Source of the DNA: Bradyrhizobium ivorense
GTDB taxonomy: Bacteria > Pseudomonadota > Alphaproteobacteria > Rhizobiales > Xanthobacteraceae
Length of the DNA: 64,000 bases
NCBI RefSeq assembly: GCF_900696085.1
Contig: NZ_CAADFC020000003.1
Span: 62,001 to 126,000, forward strand
Direction of reading: 5' to 3'
How positions within the stretch are numbered: position 1 is the first letter of the stretch; each line of letters starts with the position of its first letter. Under the pieces are notes generated by a model. It did not search any database. It was not told the DNA's origin and saw nothing but the letters and a program-made list of their open reading frames with translations. Shown here piece by piece: positions 8,134-16,780 of this stretch. The position numbers and the translations under genes were made by a program.

Positions 8134-8406
8134 TCAGTGGACGCTGACGGCCTGCAGCTCGTTGCTCCAGGCGTTCGCGATCGCGGCCTCGCGGCTGTCG
8201 GTCAGCATGATCGGCGTGCCGTCGGCGGCGTGGAGAGCGAACAGCTTGAGGCCCGGCGAAAGCTGGGGTGCCTCGGGAAACAATCCCGGCACGTCCTCGG
8301 AACGGACCTGCTTCACATAAGCGATATGGCCCTCGCCCAGGTGCGCCAGCGCCTCCGGCGTGACGCTGTCGGATGACTCGATGGTGGTGGTACTCAGTTC
8401 AGTCAT
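8134..8406 (-). CDS. DUF1150 family protein
   Basis: 90 residues matching the small alphaproteobacterial DUF1150 family: acidic N-terminus, LGEGHIAYVKQVRSEDVPGLFPEAP, and the tail ADGTPIMLTDSREAAIANAW. The function is unknown. It starts 50 bases after the Hsp20 gene on the same strand and ends just before a terminator, so the pair is a heat-shock operon. Hsp20-DUF1150 adjacency recurs in Rhizobiales. Confidence 0.85.
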   Translation of the reverse strand: MTELSTTTIESSDSVTPEALAHLGEGHIAYVKQVRSEDVPGLFPEAPQLSPGLKLFALHAADGTPIMLTDSREAAIANAWSNELQAVSVH

Positions 8407-8456
8407 GGTCTCGACTCCTCAGTCAGATAAGCGGTCGAGTCCGCTCCAGGTTTCTA

Positions 8457-8882
8457 TTATTCGTGCTCATTGATAGCGATTGTCTTAATGACCCGTTCAG
8501 GTTCCGGCCTGGCCAGGTCGATCGACAACAGCCCGTTCTTCAGGTCCGCGCCCAGCACCTGCATCCCCTCCGCCAGCACGAAGGTGCGCTGGAAGTGGCG
8601 CGCGGCGATGCCGCGATGGATGTATTGCCGGGCCTTGTCGTCCTGCTGGCGGCCGCGGATGACGAGCTGATTTTCCTCAATAGTCACATCGAGTTGGTCA
8701 CGGGTAAAACCCGCCACCGCCAGCGTGATGCGCAGCCGCTCGGGCTGCCCATTGCTGCGGTCGAACCGCTCGATGTTGTAGGGAGGATAGCCGTCGGCAC
8801 CCTTCACGACGCGGTCGAGCGCACGCTCGATTTCGTCGAATCCCAGAAGGAACGGACTGGACAACGATGGAACACGAGACAT
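8457..8882 (-). CDS. Small heat shock protein, Hsp20/alpha-crystallin family
   Basis: 141 residues from the ATG at 8882. The alpha-crystallin domain runs from about residue 30 (PPYNIERF) through LRITLAVAGFTRDQLDVTI to the conserved strand LLSIDLARP, ending in a short tail IAINEHE. It is an IbpA-type ATP-independent holdase that binds unfolding proteins in the cytoplasm. The GAGAGGA ribosome site is sequestered in a hairpin directly upstream of the start, which predicts heat-dependent translation. DUF1150 follows in the same transcript. Confidence 0.93.
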   Translation of the reverse strand: MSRVPSLSSPFLLGFDEIERALDRVVKGADGYPPYNIERFDRSNGQPERLRITLAVAGFTRDQLDVTIEENQLVIRGRQQDDKARQYIHRGIAARHFQRTFVLAEGMQVLGADLKNGLLSIDLARPEPERVIKTIAINEHE

Positions 8883-8884
8883 TA

Positions 8885-8908
8885 CAAAGTCCTCTCGAAG
8901 CGACTTTG
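8885..8908 (-). promoter_or_regulatory. ROSE-like RNA thermometer hairpin over the Hsp20 ribosome binding site
   Basis: In the minus-strand transcript CAAAGUC pairs perfectly with GACUUUG two bases before the AUG. Inside are UCGCU on the 5' side and GAGAGGA (the Shine-Dalgarno) on the 3' side. Bradyrhizobium ROSE elements carry the signature U(U/C)GCU opposite the AGGA of the ribosome site with a G-G opposition, and this hairpin reproduces that pattern. It should melt on heating and expose the ribosome site. Confidence 0.78.
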
Positions 8909-8962
8909 GCGCGCGCGACCAGCAAAAGTGGGAACCGGTTTTGCGTCCGGTCGCGCGCCAAA
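8906..8962. repeat. Inverted repeat in the Hsp20 leader (R6-like core)
   Basis: TTGGCGCGCGCGACC and GGTCGCGCGCCAA close a stem of about 13 pairs with a 2-base bulge. The loop contains AAAAGTGGGAACCGGTTTTG, a core related to a dispersed rhizobial repeat. In the transcript it forms the 5' hairpin upstream of the thermometer. Confidence 0.6.
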
Positions 8963-9155
8963 TTTGAATCTGGCGCATGATCCGACCGCCGAACCGCCCA
9001 CACTTCGGCGGATCATGCGTCAGGGCCCTTGCGGCACCCCATGCAACCGCCGGGCCTCTTGCCCGGCGGTCAGTCGTCAATATGGGGCTGATTTGGGGTG
9101 GGTTCAAGCATCTCAGGAATCAGGCTTAATTGTCGCATAACCGGTCTTTCCCGTT

Positions 9156-9245
9156 CATTTCCGGGGCATTGCACAAGCGTCGAACCCGGATTCTCGCGGC
9201 GCAACCTCCGGATTCCGGGCTCCCGCTGGCGCGGGCCCCGGAACG
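9156..9245. repeat. Divergent copy of dispersed repeat family R3
   Basis: Contains CATTTCCGGGGC, CGAACCCGGATTCTCG and CCGGATTCCGGG, a degenerate version of the elements at 37785-37866 and 57302-57385. It lies just beyond the stop of ugpC. Confidence 0.5.
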
Positions 9246-9256
9246 ACCGCTCCTCG

Positions 9257-10336
9257 TCACCCGATTCGCTTGCGCCCGTCGGCGCTAAAAAGATGCAGTT
9301 TGTCGCGCGGCGCCACCGCCCGGATCTGCTCGCCGATGGCGGGGCCGCTGACCCCGGGAACCCGGACGATCACTTCGCCGGGAGGCAGATCGCCGGGGTT
9401 GGCGGCAACCCCGTGCTCCTCGCGCTGGCGGCTGCCATAGACGAAGGTTTCGGCGCCGACGTGCTCGATCGCCTCGATCGTCAGGCCGAGCGCCACCCCG
9501 CCGGGGGCGGTCTCGCTGGAGATGACAAAATCCTCCGGCCGGATCCCGACGATGCCGGCGCCGTCGACGCCGGCGATCTGGGACTTCAGCTCGTCCGAGC
9601 GCAGCGGCATCAGATTCATCGGCGGGGCGCCGATGAAGGAGGCGACGAAGGTGGTGGCCGGCCGCTGGTAGATGTCGAGCGGATTGCCGATCTGCTCGAC
9701 TTGGCCGCCGTTCATGACGACGAGGACGTCGGCGAGCGTCATCGCCTCGAGCTGGTCGTGGGTGACGTAGATCGAGGTGGTGTTGAGCCGGCGCTGCAGC
9801 TTGCGGATCTCGACCCGCATCGCGATGCGCAGTTTTGCATCCAGGTTCGACAGCGGCTCGTCGAACAAAAACACTTTCGGCTGCCGCACGATGGCGCGGC
9901 CCATCGCGACGCGCTGGCGCTGGCCGCCGGAGAGCTGCCGCGGCTTGCGCTCCAGCATCGGCGTGAGCTCGAGGATGCGCGCGGCCTCCTCGACCCGGGT
10001 CTTGATCTCGGCCTCCGGCATGCCGCGGTTGCGCAGGCCGTAGGCCATGTTGTTGTAGACGCTCATATGCGGATAGAGCGCGTAGTTCTGGAACACCATC
10101 GCGATGTCGCGGTCGGCCGGCTCGACCTGGTTGACGACGCGGCCGCCGATATCGATCTCGCCGCCGCTGATGGTCTCGAGCCCCGCGACCATGCGCAGCA
10201 GCGTGGACTTGCCGCAGCCGGAGGGGCCGACCAGCACGCAGAACTGGCCGTCGCCGACATCGACGTCGACGCCCTTGATGGCCTCGAAGCCGCCGGGATA
10301 GGTCTTGCGGACGCTGCGCAGCGTGACGTTTGCCAT
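9257..10336 (-). CDS. ugpC: sn-Glycerol-3-phosphate ABC transporter, ATP-binding protein
   Basis: 359 residues of the MalK/UgpC type. Walker [10 protein letters not shown] lies near 38-46, the signature [14 protein letters not shown] and Walker [13 protein letters not shown] follow, then the switch His (THDQ). The C-terminal TOBE/regulatory domain includes VVGIRPEDF. It powers import through UgpA/UgpE at the inner membrane. It is the last gene of a four-gene operon, 6 bases after ugpE. Confidence 0.93.
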   Translation of the reverse strand: MANVTLRSVRKTYPGGFEAIKGVDVDVGDGQFCVLVGPSGCGKSTLLRMVAGLETISGGEIDIGGRVVNQVEPADRDIAMVFQNYALYPHMSVYNNMAYGLRNRGMPEAEIKTRVEEAARILELTPMLERKPRQLSGGQRQRVAMGRAIVRQPKVFLFDEPLSNLDAKLRIAMRVEIRKLQRRLNTTSIYVTHDQLEAMTLADVLVVMNGGQVEQIGNPLDIYQRPATTFVASFIGAPPMNLMPLRSDELKSQIAGVDGAGIVGIRPEDFVISSETAPGGVALGLTIEAIEHVGAETFVYGSRQREEHGVAANPGDLPPGEVIVRVPGVSGPAIGEQIRAVAPRDKLHLFSADGRKRIG

Positions 10337-10342
10337 GAGCTC

Positions 10343-11191
10343 CTACTTTTCCGTCTCGACCAGTCCACGCACGAACAATTTCTGCATCGCGACCACGACG
10401 AACACCGGTGGCAGCATCGCGAGCAGGGCGGTCGCCATCACCACCGGCCATTCGGTCAGCGCGTCGGTGGTTGTGATCATCTTGCGGATGCCGACCTGGA
10501 TGGTCTGCATGTCGTCGCGCGTCGTGATCAACAGCGGCCAGAGATATTGATTCCAGCCGAGGATGAACAGGATCACGAACAGCGCCGCCATGTTGGTGCG
10601 CGACAGCGGCAGCAGCGTATCCCAGAAGAAGCGGAACGGGCCGGCGCCGTCGATCCGCGACGCCTCCAATAGCTCGTCCGGCACGGTCATGAAGAACTGC
10701 CGGAACAAGAGCGTCGCGGTGGCCGAGGCGATCAGCGGCAGCGACAGGCCGGCATAGCTGTCGAGCAGGTGCAGGTCGGCGACGATCTTGTAGGTCGGAT
10801 AGATGCGCACCTCGACCGGCAGCATCAAGGTGATGAAGATGATCCAGAAGATCGCCATCCGGAACGGAAAGCGGAAATAGACGATCGCATAGGCCGAGAT
10901 GATCGAGATCGCGATTTTGCCGATCGCGATCGCCAGCGCCATGACCAGCGAGTTCAGCATCATGTTCAGCACCGGCTCGCGGGTCGAGCCGCTCGTGCCG
11001 ACGAACAGCGTCTGGTAGTAGGTCTCGAGGAAATGGCCGCCCGGCAACAGCGACATCTGGCCGTTGGCGATAACCGCGTTGTCCTGGGTCGAGGCGACCA
11101 GCGCGAGGTAGACCGGGAAGGCGACGATCGCGATCCCGATCCACAGGATGACGTGAGCCAGATAGCGCTGAAAGCCCTCTTCCTCGACCAT
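10343..11191 (-). CDS. ugpE: sn-Glycerol-3-phosphate ABC transporter, permease UgpE
   Basis: 282 residues with about six membrane segments (first ILWIGIAIVAFPVYLALVAS). The binding-protein-dependent transport motif EASRIDGAGPFRFFWDTLLP is in the cytoplasmic loop that contacts the ATPase. It pairs with UgpA to form the channel. Its ATG shares one base with the ugpA stop (TGATG), so the two are translationally coupled. Confidence 0.93.
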   Translation of the reverse strand: MVEEEGFQRYLAHVILWIGIAIVAFPVYLALVASTQDNAVIANGQMSLLPGGHFLETYYQTLFVGTSGSTREPVLNMMLNSLVMALAIAIGKIAISIISAYAIVYFRFPFRMAIFWIIFITLMLPVEVRIYPTYKIVADLHLLDSYAGLSLPLIASATATLLFRQFFMTVPDELLEASRIDGAGPFRFFWDTLLPLSRTNMAALFVILFILGWNQYLWPLLITTRDDMQTIQVGIRKMITTTDALTEWPVVMATALLAMLPPVFVVVAMQKLFVRGLVETEK

Positions 11192-12072
11192 CAGTAGGTC
11201 ACCTTGCGTTCGACGAAGCGGAACTGGATCGCCGTCAGCATGATGACGATAACCATCAGGATCACCGACTGCGCCGCCGAGGAGCCGAGATTGCCGCCGA
11301 GCAGGCCGTCGGTATAGACCTTGTAGACCAGCGTTTCCGTCGCCTTGCCGGGGCCGCCGCGGGTCATCGTGTCGATGATGCCGAAGGTGTCGAAGAAGGC
11401 GTAGACGATGTTGACGACCAAAAGGAAGAAGATGGTCGGCGACAGCAGCGGGAAGATCACGGTCCAGAACCGCCGCATCGGACGGGCGCCGTCGATCGCG
11501 GCAGCCTCGATCACGCTCTTCGGGATGCTCTGTAGTCCGGCAAGGAAGAACAGGAAGTTGTAGGAGATCTGCTTCCAGGCCGCGGCCAGGATGATCAGCA
11601 GCGCCGCCTGGTCACCGTCGAGCAGCGGATTCCAGTCGACGCCGAGCGCGCGCAAATAGCGCGACAGCACGCCGAGCGAGGGATGCAGCATGAACACCCA
11701 GAGCACGCCGACCACCGGCGGCGCCACCGCATAAGGCCAGATCAGCAGCGTGCGGTACAGCGTCGAGCCGCGCAGCGGCTTGTCGGCCATCACGGCCAGC
11801 AGCAGCGCAAAGGACAGCGAGGAGATGGCGATCGCGAACGAGAACACGAAGGTCCTGACGATCGCGGTGAAATAGGCCGGGTCCTTGAACAGCTCGAGAT
11901 AGTTCTCGAACCAGACAAAGCTCGTCGAAAGGCCGAAGGCGTCCTGCAGCAGGTAGGACTGGATCACCGCCTGCACGGCCGGCCAGTAGAAAAAGATCAG
12001 GACGATCGCGAGTTGCGGGGCAACCAGCGCGTAAGGCAACAGCTTTGATTGGAAGATCGCTTGCTTTTGCAT
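11191..12072 (-). CDS. ugpA: sn-Glycerol-3-phosphate ABC transporter, permease UgpA
   Basis: 293 residues with six predicted membrane helices, beginning [22 protein letters not shown]. The permease motif [20 protein letters not shown] occurs in the fourth loop. It partners with UgpE downstream. A 118-base gap from the ugpB stop holds a short R5 repeat (12133-12180), so ugpB may be expressed at a higher level than the membrane genes. Confidence 0.93.
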   Translation of the reverse strand: MQKQAIFQSKLLPYALVAPQLAIVLIFFYWPAVQAVIQSYLLQDAFGLSTSFVWFENYLELFKDPAYFTAIVRTFVFSFAIAISSLSFALLLAVMADKPLRGSTLYRTLLIWPYAVAPPVVGVLWVFMLHPSLGVLSRYLRALGVDWNPLLDGDQAALLIILAAAWKQISYNFLFFLAGLQSIPKSVIEAAAIDGARPMRRFWTVIFPLLSPTIFFLLVVNIVYAFFDTFGIIDTMTRGGPGKATETLVYKVYTDGLLGGNLGSSAAQSVILMVIVIMLTAIQFRFVERKVTY

Positions 12073-12132
12073 GATCTTGGAAAACTGGCAGGCCGCGGGA
12101 TGCGGCCTGCCGGGATGGTTCTAAAGCTTGAG

Positions 12133-12180
12133 CATGATCTTTTCGGAAAACCGCTTCGCACTGTTCCGGATCATGCTTTA
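12133..12180. repeat. Dispersed repeat, family R5 (short copy)
   Basis: AGCATGATCTTTTCGGAAAA to CCGGATCATGCTTT, with complementary ends as in the copy at 7972-8048. It lies between ugpB and ugpA, where it could form a hairpin that stabilises the upstream ugpB message. Confidence 0.7.
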
Positions 12181-12190
12181 ACTCATCATG

Positions 12191-13510
12191 TCAGCGGACG
12201 GCGGCCTTTTCAAACTGCCGCAGCATCGTGTTGCCGCGCTCGACGGCCGAATCCAGCGCCTGCTTGGCGGTCTTCTTGCCGGCCAGCGCCTGCTCGATCT
12301 CCTCCGACCACATGTCGCGCAGCTGCACCATGTTGCCGAGGCGCAGGCCGCGGGAGTTCTCGGTCGGCTCCTTGTTGGTGAGCTCCAGCAGCGGGGTCTC
12401 GAGATAGGGCTGCTCCTTGTAGAAGCCCTCTTCCTTGGCCTTGGCATAGGCCGCCTTGGTGATCGGCAGATAGCCGGAGGCCTTGTGGATCCAGACCTGG
12501 CGGTCGGTGTCCGACAGGAAGGTCAGGAATTTGGCCACACCCTTGTATTCCTCGGGCGACTTGCCGCCCATGATCCAGAGCGAGGCGCCGCCGATGATCG
12601 AGTTCTGCGGTGCGCCCTTGGTGTCCGGATAATACGGCATCGGCGCCGCGGTGAAGTTGAACTTGGCCTGCGCCTTGACGTGGCCGAAGAACGCCGACGA
12701 GGTCAGGTAGATCGGGCATTCGCCGGAGGTGAAGCGGCCTTCGCCGGTGTTGGTGCGGCCGGCATAGTCGTAGGTCTTGTCCTTCTGCAGCTCGACCAGG
12801 TTCTCGAGGTGCTTGACCTGCAGCGGGCCGTTGAACTCGAGCACGGTGTCGAAGCCGTCGAGGCCGTTAGCCTTGCTGGCGAGCGGCACGTTGTGCCAGG
12901 CCGACAGCTGCTCGAGATTGACCCAGGTCACCCAGGAGCCGGAGAAACCGCAGGTGCTGTAGCCCGCCGCCTTCAGCTTCTTGGCGTCATCGAACACCTG
13001 CGGCCAGGTCTTCGGAATCTCGGTGATGTTGGCCTTCTTCAGCGCGTCGAGATTGACCCACATCACCGTCGACGACGAGTTGAAGGGGAACGACAGCATC
13101 TCGCCCTTCGAGGTCGAGTAATAGCCGGTGATCGCGGGCAGATAGTTCTTCGGATCGAACTTCTCGCCGGCGTCGGCCATCAGCTTGTAGACCGGCTTCA
13201 CGGCGCCGGTGGCGGCCATCATGGTCGCGGTGCCGACCTCGAACACCTGCATGATGTGCGGCGCGTTGCCGGCGCGGAACGCGGCGATGCCGGCGTTCAT
13301 GGTGTCGGCGTAGCCGCCCTTGTAGGTCGGGATCACCTTGTAGTCGGATTGTGCAGTGTTGAAATCGCTGGCCAGCTTGACGATGACGTCGTTGTTGGCG
13401 CCGGTCATCGCGTGCCACCACTGAATCTCCGTCACCGCAAAGGCCGGCGAAGCGCCGAACGCGAGCGTGACCGCAAGTGCCGCAGCCGCACCAAATTGTC
13501 GAAGTGCCAT
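12191..13510 (-). CDS. ugpB: sn-Glycerol-3-phosphate ABC transporter, periplasmic binding protein
   Basis: 439 residues from the ATG at 13510, with GGGAGG seven bases upstream. A Sec signal peptide (AAAALAVTLAFGASPAFA) precedes the mature start VTEIQWWHAMTG, the usual UgpB opening. The body has family features such as AFRAGNAPHIMQVFEVGTAT and GASLWIMGGKSPEEYKG. It captures glycerol-3-phosphate or its diesters in the periplasm for UgpAEC. A PHO-box-like site lies 53 bases upstream. Confidence 0.94.
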   Translation of the reverse strand: MALRQFGAAAALAVTLAFGASPAFAVTEIQWWHAMTGANNDVIVKLASDFNTAQSDYKVIPTYKGGYADTMNAGIAAFRAGNAPHIMQVFEVGTATMMAATGAVKPVYKLMADAGEKFDPKNYLPAITGYYSTSKGEMLSFPFNSSSTVMWVNLDALKKANITEIPKTWPQVFDDAKKLKAAGYSTCGFSGSWVTWVNLEQLSAWHNVPLASKANGLDGFDTVLEFNGPLQVKHLENLVELQKDKTYDYAGRTNTGEGRFTSGECPIYLTSSAFFGHVKAQAKFNFTAAPMPYYPDTKGAPQNSIIGGASLWIMGGKSPEEYKGVAKFLTFLSDTDRQVWIHKASGYLPITKAAYAKAKEEGFYKEQPYLETPLLELTNKEPTENSRGLRLGNMVQLRDMWSEEIEQALAGKKTAKQALDSAVERGNTMLRQFEKAAVR

Positions 13511-13562
13511 CAAGAAACCTCCCCTCGGCCGTCAAAATGTGCGCTTGCGCTAGCAGCGCCCT

Positions 13563-13580
13563 GTGACGTTCACATGACTT
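13563..13580 (-). promoter_or_regulatory. Candidate PHO box upstream of ugpB
   Basis: On the minus strand AAGTCAT-GTGA-ACGTCAC shows two 7-base half-sites repeating at 11 bases. Compared with the PhoB consensus CTGTCAT-N4-CTGTCAT, both keep GTCA. ugp operons are PhoB-regulated in E. coli and rhizobia, and the site is 53 bases before the start codon. The second half-site is weak. Confidence 0.5.
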
Positions 13581-13726
13581 GTGTAAGCGGCCAAAACGAA
13601 AGCGGCAAGCGCAACAAAATGGAAGCCGGAAAATAGGCGAAGACCCGCAGGCGGCCGGAGCCGCCCGCGGCGCGCAGGCGTGCTCACGCCGCAGTGCGGC
13701 ATTTGACGATTTTGCCGGTTAAGGCC

Positions 13727-14932
13727 TCAGCGCTTCCGCTCGGGGCCGCAGACCACGCCCTTGTCGACCAGGGCGTTGATCTCGTCTTTGGAATAGCCGA
13801 ACTCGCCGAGCACCTCGGCGGCGTGCTGGCTGAACTTCGGAGGGGTGCGGCGCAGGCTCGGCTTGGTGCGGTCGAGCCGGATCGGCGAGGCGACGCCCTT
13901 GTACCAGTCCTTCTCGATGACGTCGCCGCGGTGGAGGGTGTGCGGGTTGGTCAGCGCCTGATCGATCTTCTGCACCGGCCCGGCCGGCAGGCCGGCGGCC
14001 AGCAGCCGGTTGCACAGCGGCTCGGCCTCGTGCTGGCTGAACACCGCGGCGAGCTCGACGCGCAGCGCGTCGCGGTTGGCGATGCGGTCCTTGTTGCGGG
14101 CAAAGCGCGGGTCGGTGCCGAGCTCGGGCTTGCCGATCTCCTTGGCGAGCTTGCGGAAGGTGCCGTCATTGCCGACGCCGATGAAGATGTTGTCGGTCTT
14201 GGTCGGGAAGATCGCGTAAGGCACGAGGTTCGGATGCTCGTTGCCGGTCAGCGACGGCGGCTTGCCGTGCATGAAATAGTTCGCGGTGTGCGGATGCATG
14301 ATGGCGAGGCCGGTCTCGTACAGCGTGGTCTCGAGGAACTGGCCGAGGCCGGAGCGCTGCCGCTCCGACAGCGCCATCAGGATGCCGATCGCCGCATAGA
14401 GCCCGGTGGTGATGTCGACCAGCGGCACGCCGATCCGCATCGGGCCGCTGTCGGGCGAGCCGGTGGCGGCGATCATGCCGGTCATCGCCTGGATGATCGC
14501 GTCATAGCCGGGATTGCCGCCGCGCGGGCCGTCGGCGCCGAAGCCGGAGATGCGGCAGTGCACGAGGCGGGGAAATTTTTCGCGCAGCACGTCGTTGCCG
14601 ATGCCCCATTTGTCGAGCGTGCCGGGCTTGAAATTCTCGATCAGCACGTCGGCGGTCTCGAGCATCTTCAGCAGCACGGTGCGGCCGCCCTCGGAGGCGA
14701 GGTCGAGGCCGACCGAACGCTTGTTGCGGTTGATGCCGACGAAATAGGCCGCGTCCTCCTCGTGGAACGGAGGGCCCCACTCGCGCACTTCGTCGCCGGC
14801 GGGCGGCTCGACCTTGATCACGTCGGCGCCGTGGTCGGCGAGGATCTGCGTGCAATAGGGGCCGCCGAGCACGCGCGTCAGATCGATCACGCGCAGTCCG
14901 GTCATCGCGCCCGCAGCCGCTGGGGTATTCAT
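13727..14932 (-). CDS. CaiB/BaiF (family III) CoA-transferase
   Basis: 401 residues. The opening GLRVIDLTRVLGGPYCTQILADHGADVIKVE is typical of family III CoA-transferases, as are NRNKRSVGLDL and ADVLIENFKPGTLDKWG. The conserved Asp in the PGYDAIIQAMTG region is present. It moves CoA between carboxylates, and succinyl-CoA donors are common. It is a single gene with no pathway partners alongside, so the substrate is unknown. GAAGG lies 11 bases upstream of the ATG. Confidence 0.9.
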   Translation of the reverse strand: MNTPAAAGAMTGLRVIDLTRVLGGPYCTQILADHGADVIKVEPPAGDEVREWGPPFHEEDAAYFVGINRNKRSVGLDLASEGGRTVLLKMLETADVLIENFKPGTLDKWGIGNDVLREKFPRLVHCRISGFGADGPRGGNPGYDAIIQAMTGMIAATGSPDSGPMRIGVPLVDITTGLYAAIGILMALSERQRSGLGQFLETTLYETGLAIMHPHTANYFMHGKPPSLTGNEHPNLVPYAIFPTKTDNIFIGVGNDGTFRKLAKEIGKPELGTDPRFARNKDRIANRDALRVELAAVFSQHEAEPLCNRLLAAGLPAGPVQKIDQALTNPHTLHRGDVIEKDWYKGVASPIRLDRTKPSLRRTPPKFSQHAAEVLGEFGYSKDEINALVDKGVVCGPERKR

Positions 14933-15069
14933 GGCAGCAACCTTCGCTCAGAGAGGATGAGAGGGTCCCAGAGCTAACGGTTGTCAGGCGGGGCAGCAAT
15001 GCCCCCGGATGCGCAGGCCCATGCAATCGGCCGCGCGCGTTCGCCACGCGAACCCGGGCCGGAAAAGCA

Positions 15070-15097
15070 ATGGTCCGCCACACGGGTGGCGGACCAT
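15070..15097 (-). terminator. Terminator-like hairpin downstream of ohrA
   Basis: ATGGTCCGCCAC and its exact complement make a 12-bp stem with a 4-base loop (15082-15085), 28 bases past the ohrA stop. On the minus strand it is followed by TGCTTTTCC, a short T-run. Confidence 0.65.
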
Positions 15098-15125
15098 CTG
15101 GAAGCGATGAACTGCGGGCGACGGA

Positions 15126-15551
15126 TCAGACGACGGTCAGCTTGACGTCGACATTGCCGCGGGTCGCGTTGGAGTACGGGCACACCTGGTGGGCTTTCTC
15201 GACCAGTGCCTCAGCCTCGGCGCGAGGCAGGCCGGGCAGCGAGACCGCGAGCTCGACGGCAAGGCCGAAGCCGCCGGCCGAGCGCGGGCCGATGCCGACC
15301 GTGGAGGTGACCGAGGCGTCGGCGGGAACCTTGGGGCCGCCCTGCGAGGCCACGAATTTCATGGCGCCGATGAAGCAGGCGGCATAGCCGGCCGCGAACA
15401 GCTGCTCCGGATTGTTGCCGGCGCCGCCGCCACCACCCAGCTCCTTCGGGGTCGTCAGCTTGACGTCGAGCGCGCCGTCGAGCGTTGCCGCATGGCCGTC
15501 GCGGCCGCCGGTTGCCTTGGCGCTGGTCTTGTAGAGCACGTTCACAGACAT
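15126..15551 (-). CDS. ohr: Organic hydroperoxide resistance protein (Ohr/OsmC family)
   Basis: 141 residues from the ATG at 15551. The two redox cysteines are Cys59 (GYAACF) and Cys124 ([10 protein letters not shown]), the arrangement of Ohr thiol peroxidases. It reduces organic hydroperoxides in the cytoplasm using lipoylated partners. It is divergent from a MarR/OhrR regulator with two reactive cysteines, and an 11-bp inverted repeat lies between them. The longer upstream frame runs through that operator and is unlikely to be translated. Confidence 0.94.
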   Translation of the reverse strand: MSVNVLYKTSAKATGGRDGHAATLDGALDVKLTTPKELGGGGGAGNNPEQLFAAGYAACFIGAMKFVASQGGPKVPADASVTSTVGIGPRSAGGFGLAVELAVSLPGLPRAEAEALVEKAHQVCPYSNATRGNVDVKLTVV

Positions 15552-15583
15552 GGTGGTCTCCCTGGGTTGAATTCGATGGCCAT

Positions 15584-15616
15584 CATATTGCGCAAAATTA
15601 GATTGTGCGCAATATG
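15584..15616. promoter_or_regulatory. Candidate OhrR operator
   Basis: CATATTGCGCA (15584-15594) and TGCGCAATATG (15606-15616) are exact reverse complements with an 11-base spacer, 32 bases upstream of the ohr start. A further half-site TTCGCAATTG follows at about 15642, nearer ohrR. AT-rich inverted repeats between divergent ohr and ohrR are where OhrR binds in other bacteria. Confidence 0.65.
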
Positions 15617-15688
15617 AATTATGCGGTCTCACATTTAATTGTTCGCAATTGAATCCCGCTTGCCGTGAGCCCAGAATGAACCTTGAAC

Positions 15689-16174
15689 ATGACGAGGTCG
15701 ACGGGAATCCCCATGGTCAGGAAACAGATGGCGGCCGATCAGGCGCTGCGGCTCGACAATCAGATCTGCTTTGCGGTCTATTCGACCGCGCACGCCTTCA
15801 ACCGCGTCTATAAGCCGCTGCTCGACCGGCTCGGCCTGACCTATCCGCAATATCTCGTCATGCTGGCGCTGTGGGAGCGCGACGACGTGCCGGTGAAGGA
15901 CCTCGGCGAGCGGCTGTTCCTGGACTCCGGGACGCTGACGCCGCTCTTGAAGCGGCTCGAGGCGGCCGACCTGATCAAGCGCACCCGCAGCACCGCGGAC
16001 GAGCGTCAGGTGCTGATTGCGTTGACCGCCCAGGGCCATGCGCTGCGCGACAAAGCCAAGTCGGTGCCGCAGTCGATCCTGGCGGCATCCGACTGCTCGG
16101 TCAGGGAATTGATGGCGATGAAGAACGAGATCGTCGCGCTGCGCGACCGGCTGAATGCGGTGCTTGGGGAGTAG
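15689..16174 (+). CDS. ohrR: Organic peroxide sensor, MarR family (OhrR)
   Basis: 161 residues from the ATG at 15689. A TTG at 15683 or the ATG at 15713, which has GGGA upstream, are alternatives. The N-terminal helix carries the peroxidatic cysteine in [16 protein letters not shown] (Cys27 here), and a second cysteine lies near the C-terminus (ASDCS, Cys136), so it looks like a two-cysteine OhrR that forms an intersubunit disulfide. The winged-helix region includes [18 protein letters not shown] and [10 protein letters not shown]. It represses ohr until oxidised. Confidence 0.9.
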   Translation: MTRSTGIPMVRKQMAADQALRLDNQICFAVYSTAHAFNRVYKPLLDRLGLTYPQYLVMLALWERDDVPVKDLGERLFLDSGTLTPLLKRLEAADLIKRTRSTADERQVLIALTAQGHALRDKAKSVPQSILAASDCSVRELMAMKNEIVALRDRLNAVLGE

Positions 16175-16205
16175 AGAGTGGGGGGCGGACGGGGTTACCG
16201 CGCAA

Positions 16206-16442
16206 TCACAAATGCTTCTTCGCGAAAGCTCGACCTGAGCCGGACTTCAGATACCTTTCGAACGCGATGGCGAGTCGCTCGTCGCTGAACGCAACGTAGG
16301 TCCTCAGCTTCCAGGGCTTATACTTCGAGGTATGCGGGACTTCACCGGCATTGTGCTTTGCAAGGCGGGCGCGAAGGTCATCGGTAATCCCGACGTAGAA
16401 ATGGGCGCCGTCCAAACTCTCGAGAATGTAGACGTACTTCAT
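16206..16442 (-). CDS. GIY-YIG nuclease superfamily protein
   Basis: 78 residues covering a single UvrC/Endo-like GIY-YIG domain: YVYILESLDGAHFYVGITDDLRARL, with YVYI and YVGI replacing the two name-giving strands, then an Arg in the second helix and AFERYLKSGSGRAF. Stand-alone proteins of this size are common in rhizobia and have no settled role. It is monocistronic, between ohrR and tRNA-Ala. Confidence 0.88.
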   Translation of the reverse strand: MKYVYILESLDGAHFYVGITDDLRARLAKHNAGEVPHTSKYKPWKLRTYVAFSDERLAIAFERYLKSGSGRAFAKKHL

Positions 16443-16540
16443 GGCGTATCCCCCTTCAGGCAGGATGGCCGAACGTTCCGCGTACGTCAGACATTGCGCT
16501 TGCCTCGCCCGCCGTCGCCCTTTGGGCTATGGCGGGGCAG

Positions 16541-16609
16541 CCTTCGTTCACTTCGCTACGAGAGACTACCCGGGCTTGCCCAGCCGAAGCTCGCGAAGCG
16601 AGCGAAGGC
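16541..16609. repeat. Imperfect inverted repeat abutting the tRNA-Ala 3' end
   Basis: AGCCTTCGTTCACTTCGCT is answered by GCGAAGCGAGCGAAGGCT about 40 bases later. The right arm touches the tRNA CCA end, so on the minus strand it is the first sequence after the tRNA and may act in termination or 3' processing. Confidence 0.5.
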
Positions 16610-16685
<76 letters not shown>

Positions 16686-16780
16686 TTATCCAGATGGGAC
16701 GATCCTGGGGGATCAAATCCCGTCCGCCGAGCCTAAACGACTCACGCGGCAGCACCGTTGATCATAGTTCGGCGACGATC

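Noticed and set aside
9098..10672. A 524-codon plus-strand frame opposite ugpC
   Set aside because: Its composition is that of a shadow frame (His, Asp, Arg runs) and it mirrors the ugpC and ugpE coding strand.
15552..15632. N-terminal extension of Ohr
   Set aside because: It would translate the inverted-repeat operator; the family starts at the downstream ATG.
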